Part shown: piece after piece, positions 19,079 to 28,215 of the stretch
Numbering within the stretch: the first letter of the stretch is position 1
Layout of the letters: the number at the start of each line of letters is the position of its first letter
Assembly (NCBI RefSeq): GCF_001975825.1
Contig: NZ_MTKN01000004.1
Location: 155,886-219,885, forward strand
Reading direction: 5' to 3'
Source of the DNA: [Flexibacter] sp. ATCC 35208
GTDB lineage: Bacteria; Bacteroidota; Bacteroidia; Chitinophagales; Chitinophagaceae
DNA length: 64,000 bases
The notes under the pieces: model-generated
Databases searched by the model: none
The model's input: only the letters and a program-made list of their open reading frames with translations
Told to the model about the DNA's origin: nothing
Position numbers and translations under genes: made by a program

Positions 19079-20653
19079 ATGAAAAAACTTCTTATAAACG
19101 CAGCTCTTCTGGTCTTACTGGCAGGTTCTTTTAGCTCCTGTAAGAAAAAGATCGATGAAGACTACCAAAACCCGGAACTGACTACCTCAGGTAACATAGG
19201 TAAGCTGTTTGCCGGTATGTTCTTCAACAAAAGAATTCACCCTTCATACTGGGATTATTATACTATTCTTCAGTCTTATAGCGGTGCTTTCTCTGGTATC
19301 GTTCCTGCTGTACAAAGCAGTACCATGTATGTAACTACCTCCAGCTATACTGATGGTAAATGGACTGACTTCTATAACGGTTCTACCGGTACTGACTATA
19401 ACTATAATGGTCCTGGTATCCTGAACAACTATCGTGAGATGCAGTCTACTTACAATGCACTGTCTGCAACTGACCAGGCAGCACAGGATATTTACATGAA
19501 CCTGGCTAAGGTAATTGTAGCAGATCAGGCAGCTCAGATGGTTGACATGTGGGGCGATATTCCTTTTTCAAAGGCAAACTCCCTGAACACTTCTACCCGT
19601 GCTATCGAGTATGCTGCATATGACGATGCTGCTGCACTGTACGATACACTGATCAATAACCTGGATCAGGTGAATACCTTCCTGACTACTGCATCTGTAG
19701 TAGCTACAGAAAGCGGTAACCTGAAACTGTATGACAGAATTTACAGCGGTGACCTCACCCTGTGGCGTCGTTATGCAAACTCTCTGCGTCTGCGTCTTCT
19801 TATGCGTATTTCTAACGTAAGCGAAGCTAAAGCACAGGCAGCAGTTACTACTATGCTGAACAATCCCAGCACTTATCCGCTGATCACAACAAACGATCAG
19901 GATGCATTATTGTGGGAAAGCCCAACCAACCTGGTTAGTGACCTGTGGAGTGCATTCTCCAGCTTCCCTTACGCTCCTCAGTATCTGCTGGAAGATGTAT
20001 TGGTTGCTAACAATGACCCTCGTACCAAAGTAATGTTCGATCCGGATTCTACTAATGGTTACAAAGGTTTCCCTTACAATGGAACTTCTAACGATTTTTC
20101 CAATGGTGGGTATGCATCTTACGATTCTGCTACCTTCTTCTATAACTACAACCTGCCAGGTGTACTGTTCACAGCTGCTGAAGCTAGCTTCCTGCAAGCT
20201 GAAGCTTACGAAAGATGGGGCCTGGGTACTGCAGCTACTGCATACACAGAAGGTCTCGATCTGTCTGTTGAATACTTCTACATGCTGAACAAAAAAGTTA
20301 GCGACCGTTCTACCCAGTACAAATGGGCTATACAGGTTGTAAATACTGATACTGTAGCACTGTGGAAAGCAGCTAGCGCTGTTGCTTACAGTGGTACTAC
20401 TACTGAAAAACTGGAGAAAATCTATACTCAGAAATGGGTGAACTTCTTCATCATGCAGGCAAACCAGGCATGGGCTGAATACAGAAGAACAGGTTATCCT
20501 GCTATTCAACTGCCAGTTTCAAACGGTATTCAGGCTAATCCTCCTGTACGTTTCCTGTATCCTTCAAACGAGTCACTGTATAACACTGCTAACTACAGCG
20601 CTGTACAGTCTAAGGATACCCGCAACACTAAAATCTTCTGGGACGTTAACTAA
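19079..20653 (+). CDS. SusD/RagB-family lipoprotein
   Basis: 524 residues from the ATG at 19079, the start that gives a proper lipoprotein signal: MKKLL, hydrophobic core, lipobox Cys21 (GSFSSC). The frame extends back to 18986 inside susC, but those codons are not needed. C-terminal family signature: QAWAEYRRTGYPAIQLP and RFLYPSNES. Starts 37 bases after the susC stop and shares its highly biased codon use, so the two are co-expressed at a high level. Operon closed by the terminator at 20675. Surface glycan- or peptide-binding role assumed from the family. Confidence 0.93.
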   Translation: MKKLLINAALLVLLAGSFSSCKKKIDEDYQNPELTTSGNIGKLFAGMFFNKRIHPSYWDYYTILQSYSGAFSGIVPAVQSSTMYVTTSSYTDGKWTDFYNGSTGTDYNYNGPGILNNYREMQSTYNALSATDQAAQDIYMNLAKVIVADQAAQMVDMWGDIPFSKANSLNTSTRAIEYAAYDDAAALYDTLINNLDQVNTFLTTASVVATESGNLKLYDRIYSGDLTLWRRYANSLRLRLLMRISNVSEAKAQAAVTTMLNNPSTYPLITTNDQDALLWESPTNLVSDLWSAFSSFPYAPQYLLEDVLVANNDPRTKVMFDPDSTNGYKGFPYNGTSNDFSNGGYASYDSATFFYNYNLPGVLFTAAEASFLQAEAYERWGLGTAATAYTEGLDLSVEYFYMLNKKVSDRSTQYKWAIQVVNTDTVALWKAASAVAYSGTTTEKLEKIYTQKWVNFFIMQANQAWAEYRRTGYPAIQLPVSNGIQANPPVRFLYPSNESLYNTANYSAVQSKDTRNTKIFWDVN

Positions 20654-20674
20654 TAACGTTTAGATAATTTATAG

Positions 20675-20711
20675 AAAAGGCCCCGGCATTTATGCCGGGG
20701 CCTTTTGTTTT
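20675..20711 (+). terminator. Strong intrinsic terminator after susC/susD
   Basis: Perfect 14-bp stem (20675-20688 / 20693-20706) with a four-base loop and T-rich tail. Confidence 0.9.
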
Positions 20712-20733
20712 TAACTAAAAAGTCAAAATATTA

Positions 20734-20741
20734 TACATTTG
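20734..20741 (+). promoter_or_regulatory. Probable -7 promoter box of the cytochrome c/monooxygenase cluster
   Basis: TACATTTG matches the Bacteroidetes TAnnTTTG box exactly, 31 bases before the ATG at 20773 and just after the preceding terminator. No convincing -33 element. Confidence 0.45.
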
Positions 20742-20772
20742 AGAAAAAATTATCTATTTTAGGTAATTAAGT

Positions 20773-22068
20773 ATGAAACGCCTATTCCTATTCCTTTTGA
20801 TTGTACTGTCCTTTGCTGCCAGCGCGCAGCGCATTACCTGGTACCAGCATATCGCACCCATTGTTCATACTAACTGCACACCCTGTCATCGCCCGGAAGA
20901 AGCCGGCCCTTTTTCTCTTATCTCTTACGAAGATGTAGCCAAGCGCGCCGCGATGGTGAAGAAAGTAACACAAAGCAGGTACATGCCACCATGGAAAGCA
21001 GATCCACATTATGTAAGCTATGCCAATGAACGCCGCCTCACCGACGAAGAAATTGCCATGATCGCTGACTGGGCAGATCACCAGATGCCAATAGGGAAAA
21101 ATGATAATCGCAAACCAGACACTATTACTTTTTCTAAAGTTTCGCGCCTGCCAGATCTTGAGCTTACTATGAAACAAGCCTTCGTAGTCAAAGGAGATAA
21201 TGTAGAACGTTTCATTGTTTATAAGATCCCATTTGAACTACCTGACTCTATGAATGTGGAAGCCATCCGCTTCATCACAAACAACCGCAAACTGATCCAC
21301 CACGCGAATTATGAAATAGATGATGTGCCAGAGCTGGATCTATACAACACTGTTGATTACATCAACCTCACGGAAGATGATCGTAATAAATATACACAGT
21401 ACGTACCCTACCGCAAGCGCATGATCTATTACGGAGGCTGGATTCCAGGCGCCTTGTATGAATCGTATCCTTCCGGTATCGGCTGGCGGATGCCCAGGAG
21501 AGGAGTGATCCTGCTCACCCTGCACTTTGCCCCTGTAGGTAAGGAAGAGAAAAGCATCAGCGGGGTACAGTTATACTTCACAAAGAATGAAGTAAAGAGA
21601 GACATTCGTGCTGTGAGCATCGGCTCCGGTGGTGTAGGAGAGAAGGATATTGATCCGTTCTTTTATATCCCTGCCAATGCAGTGAAGACATTCAAGGTGA
21701 AAGTAAAAGTGCCCGAAGATCAGTCATTGCTATACGTTTGGCCACATATGCACTACCTGGGAAAGATCTTCAGGGCATATAGTGTAACGCCTGCGAATGA
21801 TACGATACGCTTAGTGTCTATTCCTGACTGGAATGTAGCATGGCAGGAAATGTACTGGTTCCCTACATTGAAGAAACTACCGAAAGGATCTACTATTTAT
21901 GTAGAAGGGACGTATGATAACACTGCTGAAAACCCCGCTAATCCGAATAATCCTCCTCAACTCATTTATAGTAGTGGCGATATGAAATCGACTGATGAGA
22001 TGATGACGCTGGTGATGATTTATTTGCCTTATGAAAAGGGGGATGAGAAGATGGAAATTAAGCGATAG
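20773..22068 (+). CDS. Secreted cytochrome c / copper type II monooxygenase-like fusion protein
   Basis: 431 residues. Signal peptide 1-18 (cut after FAASA). Cytochrome c-like domain about 20-115 with a single heme motif CTPCH at 35-39 and a candidate axial Met in RYMPPWK (Met71). The rest resembles the two-domain copper fold of peptidylglycine/dopamine monooxygenases, and all copper ligands of that family can be lined up: HH in KLIHHANYE and His in LLTLHFAP (CuH site), H-M-H in VWPHMHYLGK, and Met in STDEMMTL (CuM site). Likely a periplasmic or surface copper oxidase/monooxygenase fed by its own heme. Substrate unknown. Near-copy at 22759-24060; a redoxin gene lies between. Confidence 0.8.
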   Translation: MKRLFLFLLIVLSFAASAQRITWYQHIAPIVHTNCTPCHRPEEAGPFSLISYEDVAKRAAMVKKVTQSRYMPPWKADPHYVSYANERRLTDEEIAMIADWADHQMPIGKNDNRKPDTITFSKVSRLPDLELTMKQAFVVKGDNVERFIVYKIPFELPDSMNVEAIRFITNNRKLIHHANYEIDDVPELDLYNTVDYINLTEDDRNKYTQYVPYRKRMIYYGGWIPGALYESYPSGIGWRMPRRGVILLTLHFAPVGKEEKSISGVQLYFTKNEVKRDIRAVSIGSGGVGEKDIDPFFYIPANAVKTFKVKVKVPEDQSLLYVWPHMHYLGKIFRAYSVTPANDTIRLVSIPDWNVAWQEMYWFPTLKKLPKGSTIYVEGTYDNTAENPANPNNPPQLIYSSGDMKSTDEMMTLVMIYLPYEKGDEKMEIKR

Positions 22069-22069
22069 T

Positions 22070-22110
22070 CCTGCGGGTTTTTCGCAAGCCCGCTGCAGGT
22101 GAAAACCTGC
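22070..22110 (+). other. Two adjacent hairpins between monooxygenase and redoxin genes
   Basis: GCGGG (22073-22077) / CCCGC (22089-22093), then GCAGGT-GAAA-ACCTGC (22095-22110) with a GNRA-type loop. No T-run follows, so they look like mRNA structure rather than a terminator. GCAGG could pair alternatively with CCTGC at 22070-22074. Confidence 0.4.
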
Positions 22111-22200
22111 CGTTAGGCATATTTAAAACCGCAATGACATATATCACTGAAATAAATAATAGATATAATGTAATTTACCACTGTCAACCAACGAGTCGTT

Positions 22201-22755
22201 ATGTCAAGACTACTACTCCTGTCATTGCTAATAACTATGCAGTCGATAGGGCATCCACATGGTACTTCCTTTACTGAGCGATTAAAGGACTATACAGGCA
22301 AAGCTTATGACATCAGGCCACAGGGAAAGATTGTTGTGTATCTGTTTCTCTCACCTGAATGTCCATTGTGCAGAAACTATGCACCTATCGTACAACAGCT
22401 GTCAGAAAAATACAAAGGCGTACAATTCTACGGCATCATCAGTGGCCGCACCTTTACCAAAGGGCAGATCGGCGCTTATGTAAAAGATTTCAATCTCACC
22501 TTCCCCGTCCTCATAGATACGGATAAGGAAGTTGCCAATTCACTGAAAGCAACTGTCACGCCCGAAGCGCTGCTGGTAGGAAGTGATGGCAAAGAATATT
22601 ATCGTGGTTTGATAGATGACTGGATCACAGGTCTTGGTACCAAGCGTGCAAAAACTACGCAGCTATACCTGGATCAGTCTATCCAGAATCTGGTGGCAGG
22701 TGTGCCCACTGTTACAAAGACCACACCGATAGGTTGTCTGATCAGTAATTATTAA
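22201..22755 (+). CDS. Secreted thioredoxin-like redoxin
   Basis: 184 residues. Short signal peptide (MSRLLLLSLLITMQSIG). AhpC/TSA-redoxin fold with SPECPLCRNYAP: a CxxC pair at Cys54 and Cys57, in the active-site position of TlpA-like proteins. The cis-Pro region is TVTPEALLV. A third cysteine near the end (TPIGCLI, Cys180) is typical of redoxins found beside cytochrome c/monooxygenase genes. Possible jobs are reduction of cysteines before heme attachment, metal handling, or peroxide removal beside the copper enzymes. It is 132 bases after one fusion gene and 3 bases before the other, so it is surely co-transcribed at least with the latter. Confidence 0.85.
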   Translation: MSRLLLLSLLITMQSIGHPHGTSFTERLKDYTGKAYDIRPQGKIVVYLFLSPECPLCRNYAPIVQQLSEKYKGVQFYGIISGRTFTKGQIGAYVKDFNLTFPVLIDTDKEVANSLKATVTPEALLVGSDGKEYYRGLIDDWITGLGTKRAKTTQLYLDQSIQNLVAGVPTVTKTTPIGCLISNY

Positions 22756-22758
22756 AGT

Positions 22759-24060
22759 ATGCGTGTTGTCGTTGCGATAACCCTGATGTTATCGTTATTT
22801 ATTTGCGGAAAGGGGAGGGCACAGGATATCACCTGGTATAAACACATTGCGCCCATCATTCACAACAATTGTACACCTTGTCACAGAACAGGCGAGGCAG
22901 CGCCTTTTCCCCTTGTTACATATGAGGATGTAGCAAAACGTGCTTCCATGATTCAACGGGTTACGGAAGCGAGGTATATGCCACCCTGGAAACCAGATCC
23001 GCACTATGTACAATATGCGAATGAAAGACGATTGTCTGATGAAGAGATTTCCATGATCGCCAACTGGGCTACTCATGATATGCCTAAAGGCAATGCGGGG
23101 GATGCAAAAGACAAACAGAACTTTGTGCCCGGTACCGTATACAATCGTCCACCTGATCTGGTGTTGAAGATGAAGGAGAGTTATCGCCTGGAAGGGGATA
23201 ACCAAGACCATTACATCGTATACAAAATACCTTTTGAGCTGGCAGATTCTATGAATGTGGAAGGAGTAGAATTCATCACCAATAACCGTAAGGTGATCCA
23301 TCATGCCAACTATGAGATAGATGATGTACCAGGCATGGATATATATAATACAGCGGACTTTGTGGATTATACCAATGAAAAGGTAAAGTACTTTGAAAAC
23401 TATGTATCCTATCGTAAGCGGATCATGTACTTTGGTGGCTGGATACCGGGTGCTTCTATGGAGTCTTATCCGGAACATATTGGTTGGGTAATGCCAAAGA
23501 GAGGGGTGATATTACTGACAGTGCATTATGCACCGTTAGGCAAAGCAGAAGATGTGCTTAGTGGTATACAGATCTGGACGACAAAATCAAATATTACCAG
23601 GCGGATCAAAAACGAGAGCCTGGGATCTGGTAGTGAGTCGCAAAAACAGATACAGCCTTTCTTTTATCTGCCTCCTGATGTAGTGCGTACTTTTTCGTTG
23701 GATGTAAAGATAGAGGAGGATAGGTCATTGCTGTATGTATGGCCGCATATGCATTTGCTTGGGCAGGTGTTTAAAGCCTATGCCATCAAGCCAGACAAAG
23801 ACACGATCCCGTTAGTATATATACCTGTGTGGGATTTTAACTGGCAGGAGATCTATTGGTTTCCAAAGATGGTGAAGATTCCGAAAGGATCGACTATTCA
23901 CATAGAAGCCACTTATGATAACACGATCAATAATCCTTACAATCCAAACTTGCCACCAGCATTGGTCATGGAAAATATGAACACAAAGGATGAGATGATG
24001 ACATTGGTAATAGTAACGCTTCCTTATAAAGACGGCGACGAAAATATCTCTTTGAAATAA
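22759..24060 (+). CDS. Second secreted cytochrome c / copper type II monooxygenase-like fusion protein
   Basis: 433 residues, colinear with the 20773-22068 protein along its whole length. Signal peptide to about residue 21; heme motif CTPCH at 38-42; RYMPPWK as possible axial Met. The copper-ligand set is again complete: KVIHHANYE, LLTVHYAPLG, VWPHMHLLGQ and TKDEMMTL. Retention of every ligand in both copies argues that both are active, perhaps on different substrates. Starts 3 bases after the redoxin stop. Ends at a bidirectional terminator shared with convergent mutS. The family is often labelled simply cytochrome c or ascorbate-dependent monooxygenase; function unproven. Confidence 0.8.
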   Translation: MRVVVAITLMLSLFICGKGRAQDITWYKHIAPIIHNNCTPCHRTGEAAPFPLVTYEDVAKRASMIQRVTEARYMPPWKPDPHYVQYANERRLSDEEISMIANWATHDMPKGNAGDAKDKQNFVPGTVYNRPPDLVLKMKESYRLEGDNQDHYIVYKIPFELADSMNVEGVEFITNNRKVIHHANYEIDDVPGMDIYNTADFVDYTNEKVKYFENYVSYRKRIMYFGGWIPGASMESYPEHIGWVMPKRGVILLTVHYAPLGKAEDVLSGIQIWTTKSNITRRIKNESLGSGSESQKQIQPFFYLPPDVVRTFSLDVKIEEDRSLLYVWPHMHLLGQVFKAYAIKPDKDTIPLVYIPVWDFNWQEIYWFPKMVKIPKGSTIHIEATYDNTINNPYNPNLPPALVMENMNTKDEMMTLVIVTLPYKDGDENISLK

Positions 24061-24110
24061 AGCCGAAAACAACTCTTTAATAATAAAGCCGGCCGCAGGC
24101 CAAGACCTAA

Positions 24111-24146
24111 AAAAAACGCTTTTACCGAAGGTAAAAGCGTTTTTTT
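24111..24146. terminator. Bidirectional terminator between copper cluster and mutS
   Basis: 16-bp perfect stem (24111-24126 / 24130-24145) with three-base loop, A-run on the left and T-run on the right, between convergent genes. Confidence 0.9.
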
Positions 24147-24150
24147 GCGC

Positions 24151-26757
24151 CTACAGCAAATGTTTTATCTCGCTTAACTTCAGCAACGCCTCCACCGGCG
24201 TCAGCCTGTTAATATCCACATTCTCCAACATATCTCTTATCGTCTTGAACGTATCACTATGCGTATCAAAAATACTCAATTGCACCTTCTGTGCAGGTCC
24301 GCCCAAACTCTTCACCTGCTCCTGCACTGGCCCATCAATCTGCTTCTCCTCCAAATGCGCTAATACCTCATTCGCTCTTTCAATCAACTTAGGCGGCATT
24401 CCCGCCATTCTTGCCACATGAATACCAAAGCTATGTCTGCTACCCCCCGGCGCCAGCTTCCTCAAAAATATCACCTTATTCCCCGATTCCTTATTCGTAA
24501 TGTGAAAATTCTTGATGCGCGCATGCTTATTCTCCAACTCATTCAGCTCGTGATAGTGTGTGGCAAACAACGTCTTGGGTTTAGCCGATGTCATATCATG
24601 CAGATACTCCACAATACTCCATGCAATTGAAATACCATCATACGTACTGGTACCACGCCCGATCTCATCCAGTATCACCAGACTACGCGGTGTAATATTG
24701 TTAATAATACTCGCCGTTTCATTCATCTCTACCATGAAAGTAGACTCACCACCACTCAGGTTATCCGAAGCGCCCACACGTGTAAAGATCTTATCTGTCA
24801 ATCCGATCTCCGCCGCTGCTGCAGGTACAAAACTCCCCATATGCGCCATCAGCGTAATCAATGCCGTCTGCCGTAACAATGCAGACTTACCACTCATGTT
24901 CGGACCCGTCAGAATAATAATCTGCTGGGTCTCTTTATCCAGCGTGATATCATTCGCTACATAACTCTCACCCGGTGGCAATCCTCTTTCAATCACAGGA
25001 TGTCGTCCTTCACGAATATCAAGATTGTAACCATCCGTAATACCCGGACGACGATATTTAAACTGTACCGCATTGTTCGCAAAACTCAGCAGACAATCCA
25101 GCTTCGCTATCACCTGTGCATTCTGTTGTATCGGCCGGATATAAGGTTGCAATGCAGACAATAGTTCTTCGAACAACTGTGCTTCCAGTGCGAGGATCTT
25201 TTCTTCCGCCCCCGTAATCTTCTCTTCGTATTCCTTCAGCTCAGGTGTAATATATCGTTCTGCATTCGCCAGCGTTTGCTTACGGATCCAGGTTTCAGGT
25301 ACTTTATTCTTATGTGCATTCGTCACTTCCAGGTAGTAGCCGAATACGTTGTTGAATGCAATCTTCAGACTAGGGATGCCCGTGATTTCAGATTCCTTCT
25401 GTTGGATCTGTAACAGGTAATCTTTTCCGGAGCGTGCAATTTTACGCAGGTTATCCAGTTCGGTATGAATACCCATCTGTATCACTTCGCCTTTGCTCAC
25501 GAGGATCGGTGGTGTCTCCGTTACTTCGCGCAGAATTCTGTCCAGGATTTCGTTACATCCATCCATGGTCATGGCCAGTTTTGCCAGGTATGGATGTGGT
25601 ACTTTTTCCAGCAGGGTCTTCACGGCACATACCTGTTGCAGTGCTTTGGCGAGGGACATCACCTCTCTTGGGTTGATCTTCTTCAAAGGGATCTTGGACA
25701 CCAGTCTTTCCAGGTCACCGGTTTGTTTCAGGTGGTGGACCAGGTTTTTTGCAAGATCTGTTTCTTTGATAAAGTACTCTACCACATCCAGTCTTTCATT
25801 GATCTGGTTAATATCGCGGAGGGGGAATATGAGCCAGCGTTTCAGCAGGCGGGCGCCCATTGGGCTTACAGTAGTATCAATGGTGGTGAGCAGGGTATTC
25901 CCGTTTTCCACACTGCTACCTAACAATTCCAGGTTACGGATCGTAAACCTGTCCATCCAGAGGAAGTCATCCTGTTCGATGCGCTGAATGTTAGTAATGT
26001 GTTGCAGGTGAGGATGTTCGGTATCCCGCAGGTAATGCAGGGCAGCGCCTGCGGCAATGATGGCATCATTGAGACCATCTACTCCAAAGCCTTTCAGACT
26101 ATGTGTCTCAAACTGCCTGAGGAGTATTTCATGTGCATAAGTGGCAGTAAAGATCCACTCATCCATGGTGTATGTGTAAAACTTAGTGCCAAAGTGCTGG
26201 CGGAAATTCTTTTGTTGTTGCTTGGCGTAGAGTACTTCAGCAGGTTTAAAGCTTTGCAGCAGTTTATCGGCATACTCGATGGTGCCCTGTGCAACAAAGA
26301 ATTCCCCTGTGGAGATATCCAGAAACGCAACGCCGGCATGATCATCCTGGAGGTGTACAGCTGCCAGAAAGTTGTTGTTGGCATTTTCGAGGATCTTGTC
26401 ATTCACAGCAACTCCGGGCGTCACCATTTCGGTTACGCCGCGTTTTACAATACCTTTTACAGTTTTGGGATCTTCCAGCTGATCGCATACGGCCACGCGG
26501 TAGCCTGCTTTGACCAGTTTGTGGAGGTAGGTGTCCAGAGAGTGGTGTGGAAAACCAGCTAAGTCTACATAAGAGGCAGAGCCGTTAGCTCTTTTGGTCA
26601 GAACAATCCCCAATACTTTGGAGGCAATGACTGCGTCTTCATTAAAAGTTTCATAAAAATCGCCCACGCGGAACAAAAGCACGGCATCCGGGTAACGGGT
26701 CTTAATTGCCTTGTGCTGTTGCATTAGTGGGGTTTCTTCCGATTTGCTTTTCGCCAT
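24151..26757 (-). CDS. mutS: DNA mismatch repair protein MutS
   Basis: 868 residues, full length for MutS. Start chosen at the ATG at 26757 (MAKSKSEETPLMQQ); the frame is open to 26793, but a consensus promoter box overlaps those extra codons. Mismatch-recognition motif GDFYETF (Phe34-Tyr-Glu36), connector and lever domains, clamp, then the ATPase domain: Walker A TGPNMSGKSALLRQ, Walker B VILDEIGRGTSTYDG and the conserved ATHYHEL. Dimeric MutS recognises base mismatches and small loops and recruits MutL. Single gene, divergent from trmH-type gene across 54 bases. Confidence 0.98.
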   Translation of the reverse strand: MAKSKSEETPLMQQHKAIKTRYPDAVLLFRVGDFYETFNEDAVIASKVLGIVLTKRANGSASYVDLAGFPHHSLDTYLHKLVKAGYRVAVCDQLEDPKTVKGIVKRGVTEMVTPGVAVNDKILENANNNFLAAVHLQDDHAGVAFLDISTGEFFVAQGTIEYADKLLQSFKPAEVLYAKQQQKNFRQHFGTKFYTYTMDEWIFTATYAHEILLRQFETHSLKGFGVDGLNDAIIAAGAALHYLRDTEHPHLQHITNIQRIEQDDFLWMDRFTIRNLELLGSSVENGNTLLTTIDTTVSPMGARLLKRWLIFPLRDINQINERLDVVEYFIKETDLAKNLVHHLKQTGDLERLVSKIPLKKINPREVMSLAKALQQVCAVKTLLEKVPHPYLAKLAMTMDGCNEILDRILREVTETPPILVSKGEVIQMGIHTELDNLRKIARSGKDYLLQIQQKESEITGIPSLKIAFNNVFGYYLEVTNAHKNKVPETWIRKQTLANAERYITPELKEYEEKITGAEEKILALEAQLFEELLSALQPYIRPIQQNAQVIAKLDCLLSFANNAVQFKYRRPGITDGYNLDIREGRHPVIERGLPPGESYVANDITLDKETQQIIILTGPNMSGKSALLRQTALITLMAHMGSFVPAAAAEIGLTDKIFTRVGASDNLSGGESTFMVEMNETASIINNITPRSLVILDEIGRGTSTYDGISIAWSIVEYLHDMTSAKPKTLFATHYHELNELENKHARIKNFHITNKESGNKVIFLRKLAPGGSRHSFGIHVARMAGMPPKLIERANEVLAHLEEKQIDGPVQEQVKSLGGPAQKVQLSIFDTHSDTFKTIRDMLENVDINRLTPVEALLKLSEIKHLL

Positions 26758-26761
26758 TCGG

Positions 26762-26793
26762 CAAAAATATAGAAAATGTGGTTTATTTAGCAA
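26762..26793 (-). promoter_or_regulatory. mutS promoter, start-codon-proximal
   Basis: On the minus strand TTG (26793-26791), 21-base spacer, then TATTTTTG (26769-26762), an exact TAnnTTTG box. Only four bases separate the box from the ATG, so transcription should begin at or beside the start codon (leaderless message). Confidence 0.55.
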
Positions 26794-26799
26794 TTGCTA

Positions 26800-26807
26800 T
26801 AACTTTG
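26800..26807 (+). promoter_or_regulatory. Promoter box of the trmH-type gene, start-codon-proximal
   Basis: TAACTTTG, exact match to TAnnTTTG, followed by four bases and the ATG at 26812. Same spacing as in front of mutS and the gene at 32422. The -33 element is weak. Confidence 0.5.
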
Positions 26808-26811
26808 CGCT

Positions 26812-27342
26812 ATGCGAAAACTGAGCATGGACGAACTAGGCCGCAAAACGATCGAAGAATTCAAGGCCGCCGAAAAAACACCACTGGTATTAGTCATGGA
26901 CAATATCCGGAGCATGCACAATGTAGGCTCCGTATTCAGAACGGCCGATGCCTTTCTGATTCAAGGCATTATACTCTGTGGGTATACGCCTGTTCCCCCT
27001 CACCGCGATATTCAGAAAACCGCCCTGGGTGCTACCGAAACGGTGCACTGGCAATATTATGCCACCACTACCGAAGCTGTAGCTGCTTTAAAAGAAGGGG
27101 GATACCGCGTACTGGCCATTGAGCAGGCGGAAAGCAGTGTGATGCTGGACCAGTTCCAGCCTGGTGGCGATCAGCCCCTGGCACTGGTATTTGGCAATGA
27201 AGTGTCTGGTGTGGATGGAGAAGTGATGAAGCAGGTGGACGGATGTATTGAAATTCCGCAGCTTGGGATGAAACACTCATTGAATATATCTGTTAGCACA
27301 GGTATCGTAGTTTGGGATATCTTTGTAAAGTTAAAAAAGTAA
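26812..27342 (+). CDS. TrmH/SpoU-family RNA 2'-O-methyltransferase
   Basis: 176 residues, a SPOUT-class methyltransferase without an N-terminal substrate-binding domain. Motif 1 VLVMDNIRSMHNVGSVFRTADAF, motif 2 LALVFGNEVSGVDGEV and motif 3 GMKHSLNISVSTGIVVWDIF are all present, forming the trefoil knot that binds S-adenosylmethionine. Target is probably a ribose 2'-OH of tRNA or rRNA; the exact position cannot be told. First of a three-gene run: six bases before the prenyltransferase gene, then ruvX. Transcript probably starts at the ATG itself. Confidence 0.93.
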   Translation: MRKLSMDELGRKTIEEFKAAEKTPLVLVMDNIRSMHNVGSVFRTADAFLIQGIILCGYTPVPPHRDIQKTALGATETVHWQYYATTTEAVAALKEGGYRVLAIEQAESSVMLDQFQPGGDQPLALVFGNEVSGVDGEVMKQVDGCIEIPQLGMKHSLNISVSTGIVVWDIFVKLKK

Positions 27343-27348
27343 CAGGAG

Positions 27349-28215
27349 ATGATTACGACTGTAAATAAATACCTCTCGCTTGTAAAATTCAGCCACACCA
27401 TATTCGCCATGCCGTTTGCGCTGACGGGCTTCTTTATCGCCACTGCCAGGGCAGGGTACTCTTTCAGCTGGCAGCTGTTCGTATTGGTGGTATTATGTAT
27501 GGTCTTTGCCAGAAGTGCGGCCATGGCCTTTAACCGCTGGCTGGATGTGGATATCGATAAGATCAACCCACGTACTGCTAAACGCGAGATTCCTGCTGGT
27601 GTGATTACGAAGAACAACGCCCTGTTGTTCATCATTTTGAACTGTGGCGCATTTATCCTCACTACTTACTTTATTAATATGATCTGCTTTATCCTGTCAC
27701 CGGTCGCACTGATCGTAGTGTTGGGATATAGTTATACCAAGCGCTTTACGGCGCTGTGCCATTTGGTACTGGGCTTAGGATTGTCACTGGCGCCAATAGG
27801 AGCGTACCTGTCTGTAACAGGGCAGTTTGCGGCATTGCCGGTATTGCTGTCCTGCCTGGTGCTGTGCTGGGTATCTGGTTTTGACATCATTTATTCCCTG
27901 CAGGATGAAGATTTTGACCGTTCTCAGGCCCTGAATTCTGTGCCTACCTGGTTAGGAAAGGCAGGCGCCCTGCATTTCTCTGAAGGATTGCATGTAGTAG
28001 CGGGTGCACTGGCTATTACGATTGGGTTAATGGGGCAGTTCCATTGGTTATATGCCATTGGAGCGGCAGTATTCATCATCATGCTGATCTCTCAGCACCT
28101 GCTGGTAAAACCCAATGACCTGAGTAAGGTGAATATCGCTTTCATGACCACAAATGGTATTGCAAGTGTAGTATTCGCAATATTTGCAATTGCTGACATG
28201 TTATTTTTAGCATAA
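27349..28215 (+). CDS. UbiA-family polyprenyltransferase (4-hydroxybenzoate-type, MqnP-like)
   Basis: 288 residues with eight or nine membrane helices. The two Asp-rich motifs of UbiA enzymes are present: NRWLDVDIDKINPRT about residues 63-77 and DIIYSLQDEDFDRSQ about 179-193. These bind magnesium and the polyprenyl diphosphate. Related enzymes attach a prenyl chain to an aromatic acid in quinone synthesis. As Bacteroidota make menaquinone, not ubiquinone, this branch is more likely MqnP of the futalosine route than UbiA itself; that is an inference. Overlaps ruvX by one base (TAATG). Confidence 0.85.
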   Translation: MITTVNKYLSLVKFSHTIFAMPFALTGFFIATARAGYSFSWQLFVLVVLCMVFARSAAMAFNRWLDVDIDKINPRTAKREIPAGVITKNNALLFIILNCGAFILTTYFINMICFILSPVALIVVLGYSYTKRFTALCHLVLGLGLSLAPIGAYLSVTGQFAALPVLLSCLVLCWVSGFDIIYSLQDEDFDRSQALNSVPTWLGKAGALHFSEGLHVVAGALAITIGLMGQFHWLYAIGAAVFIIMLISQHLLVKPNDLSKVNIAFMTTNGIASVVFAIFAIADMLFLA

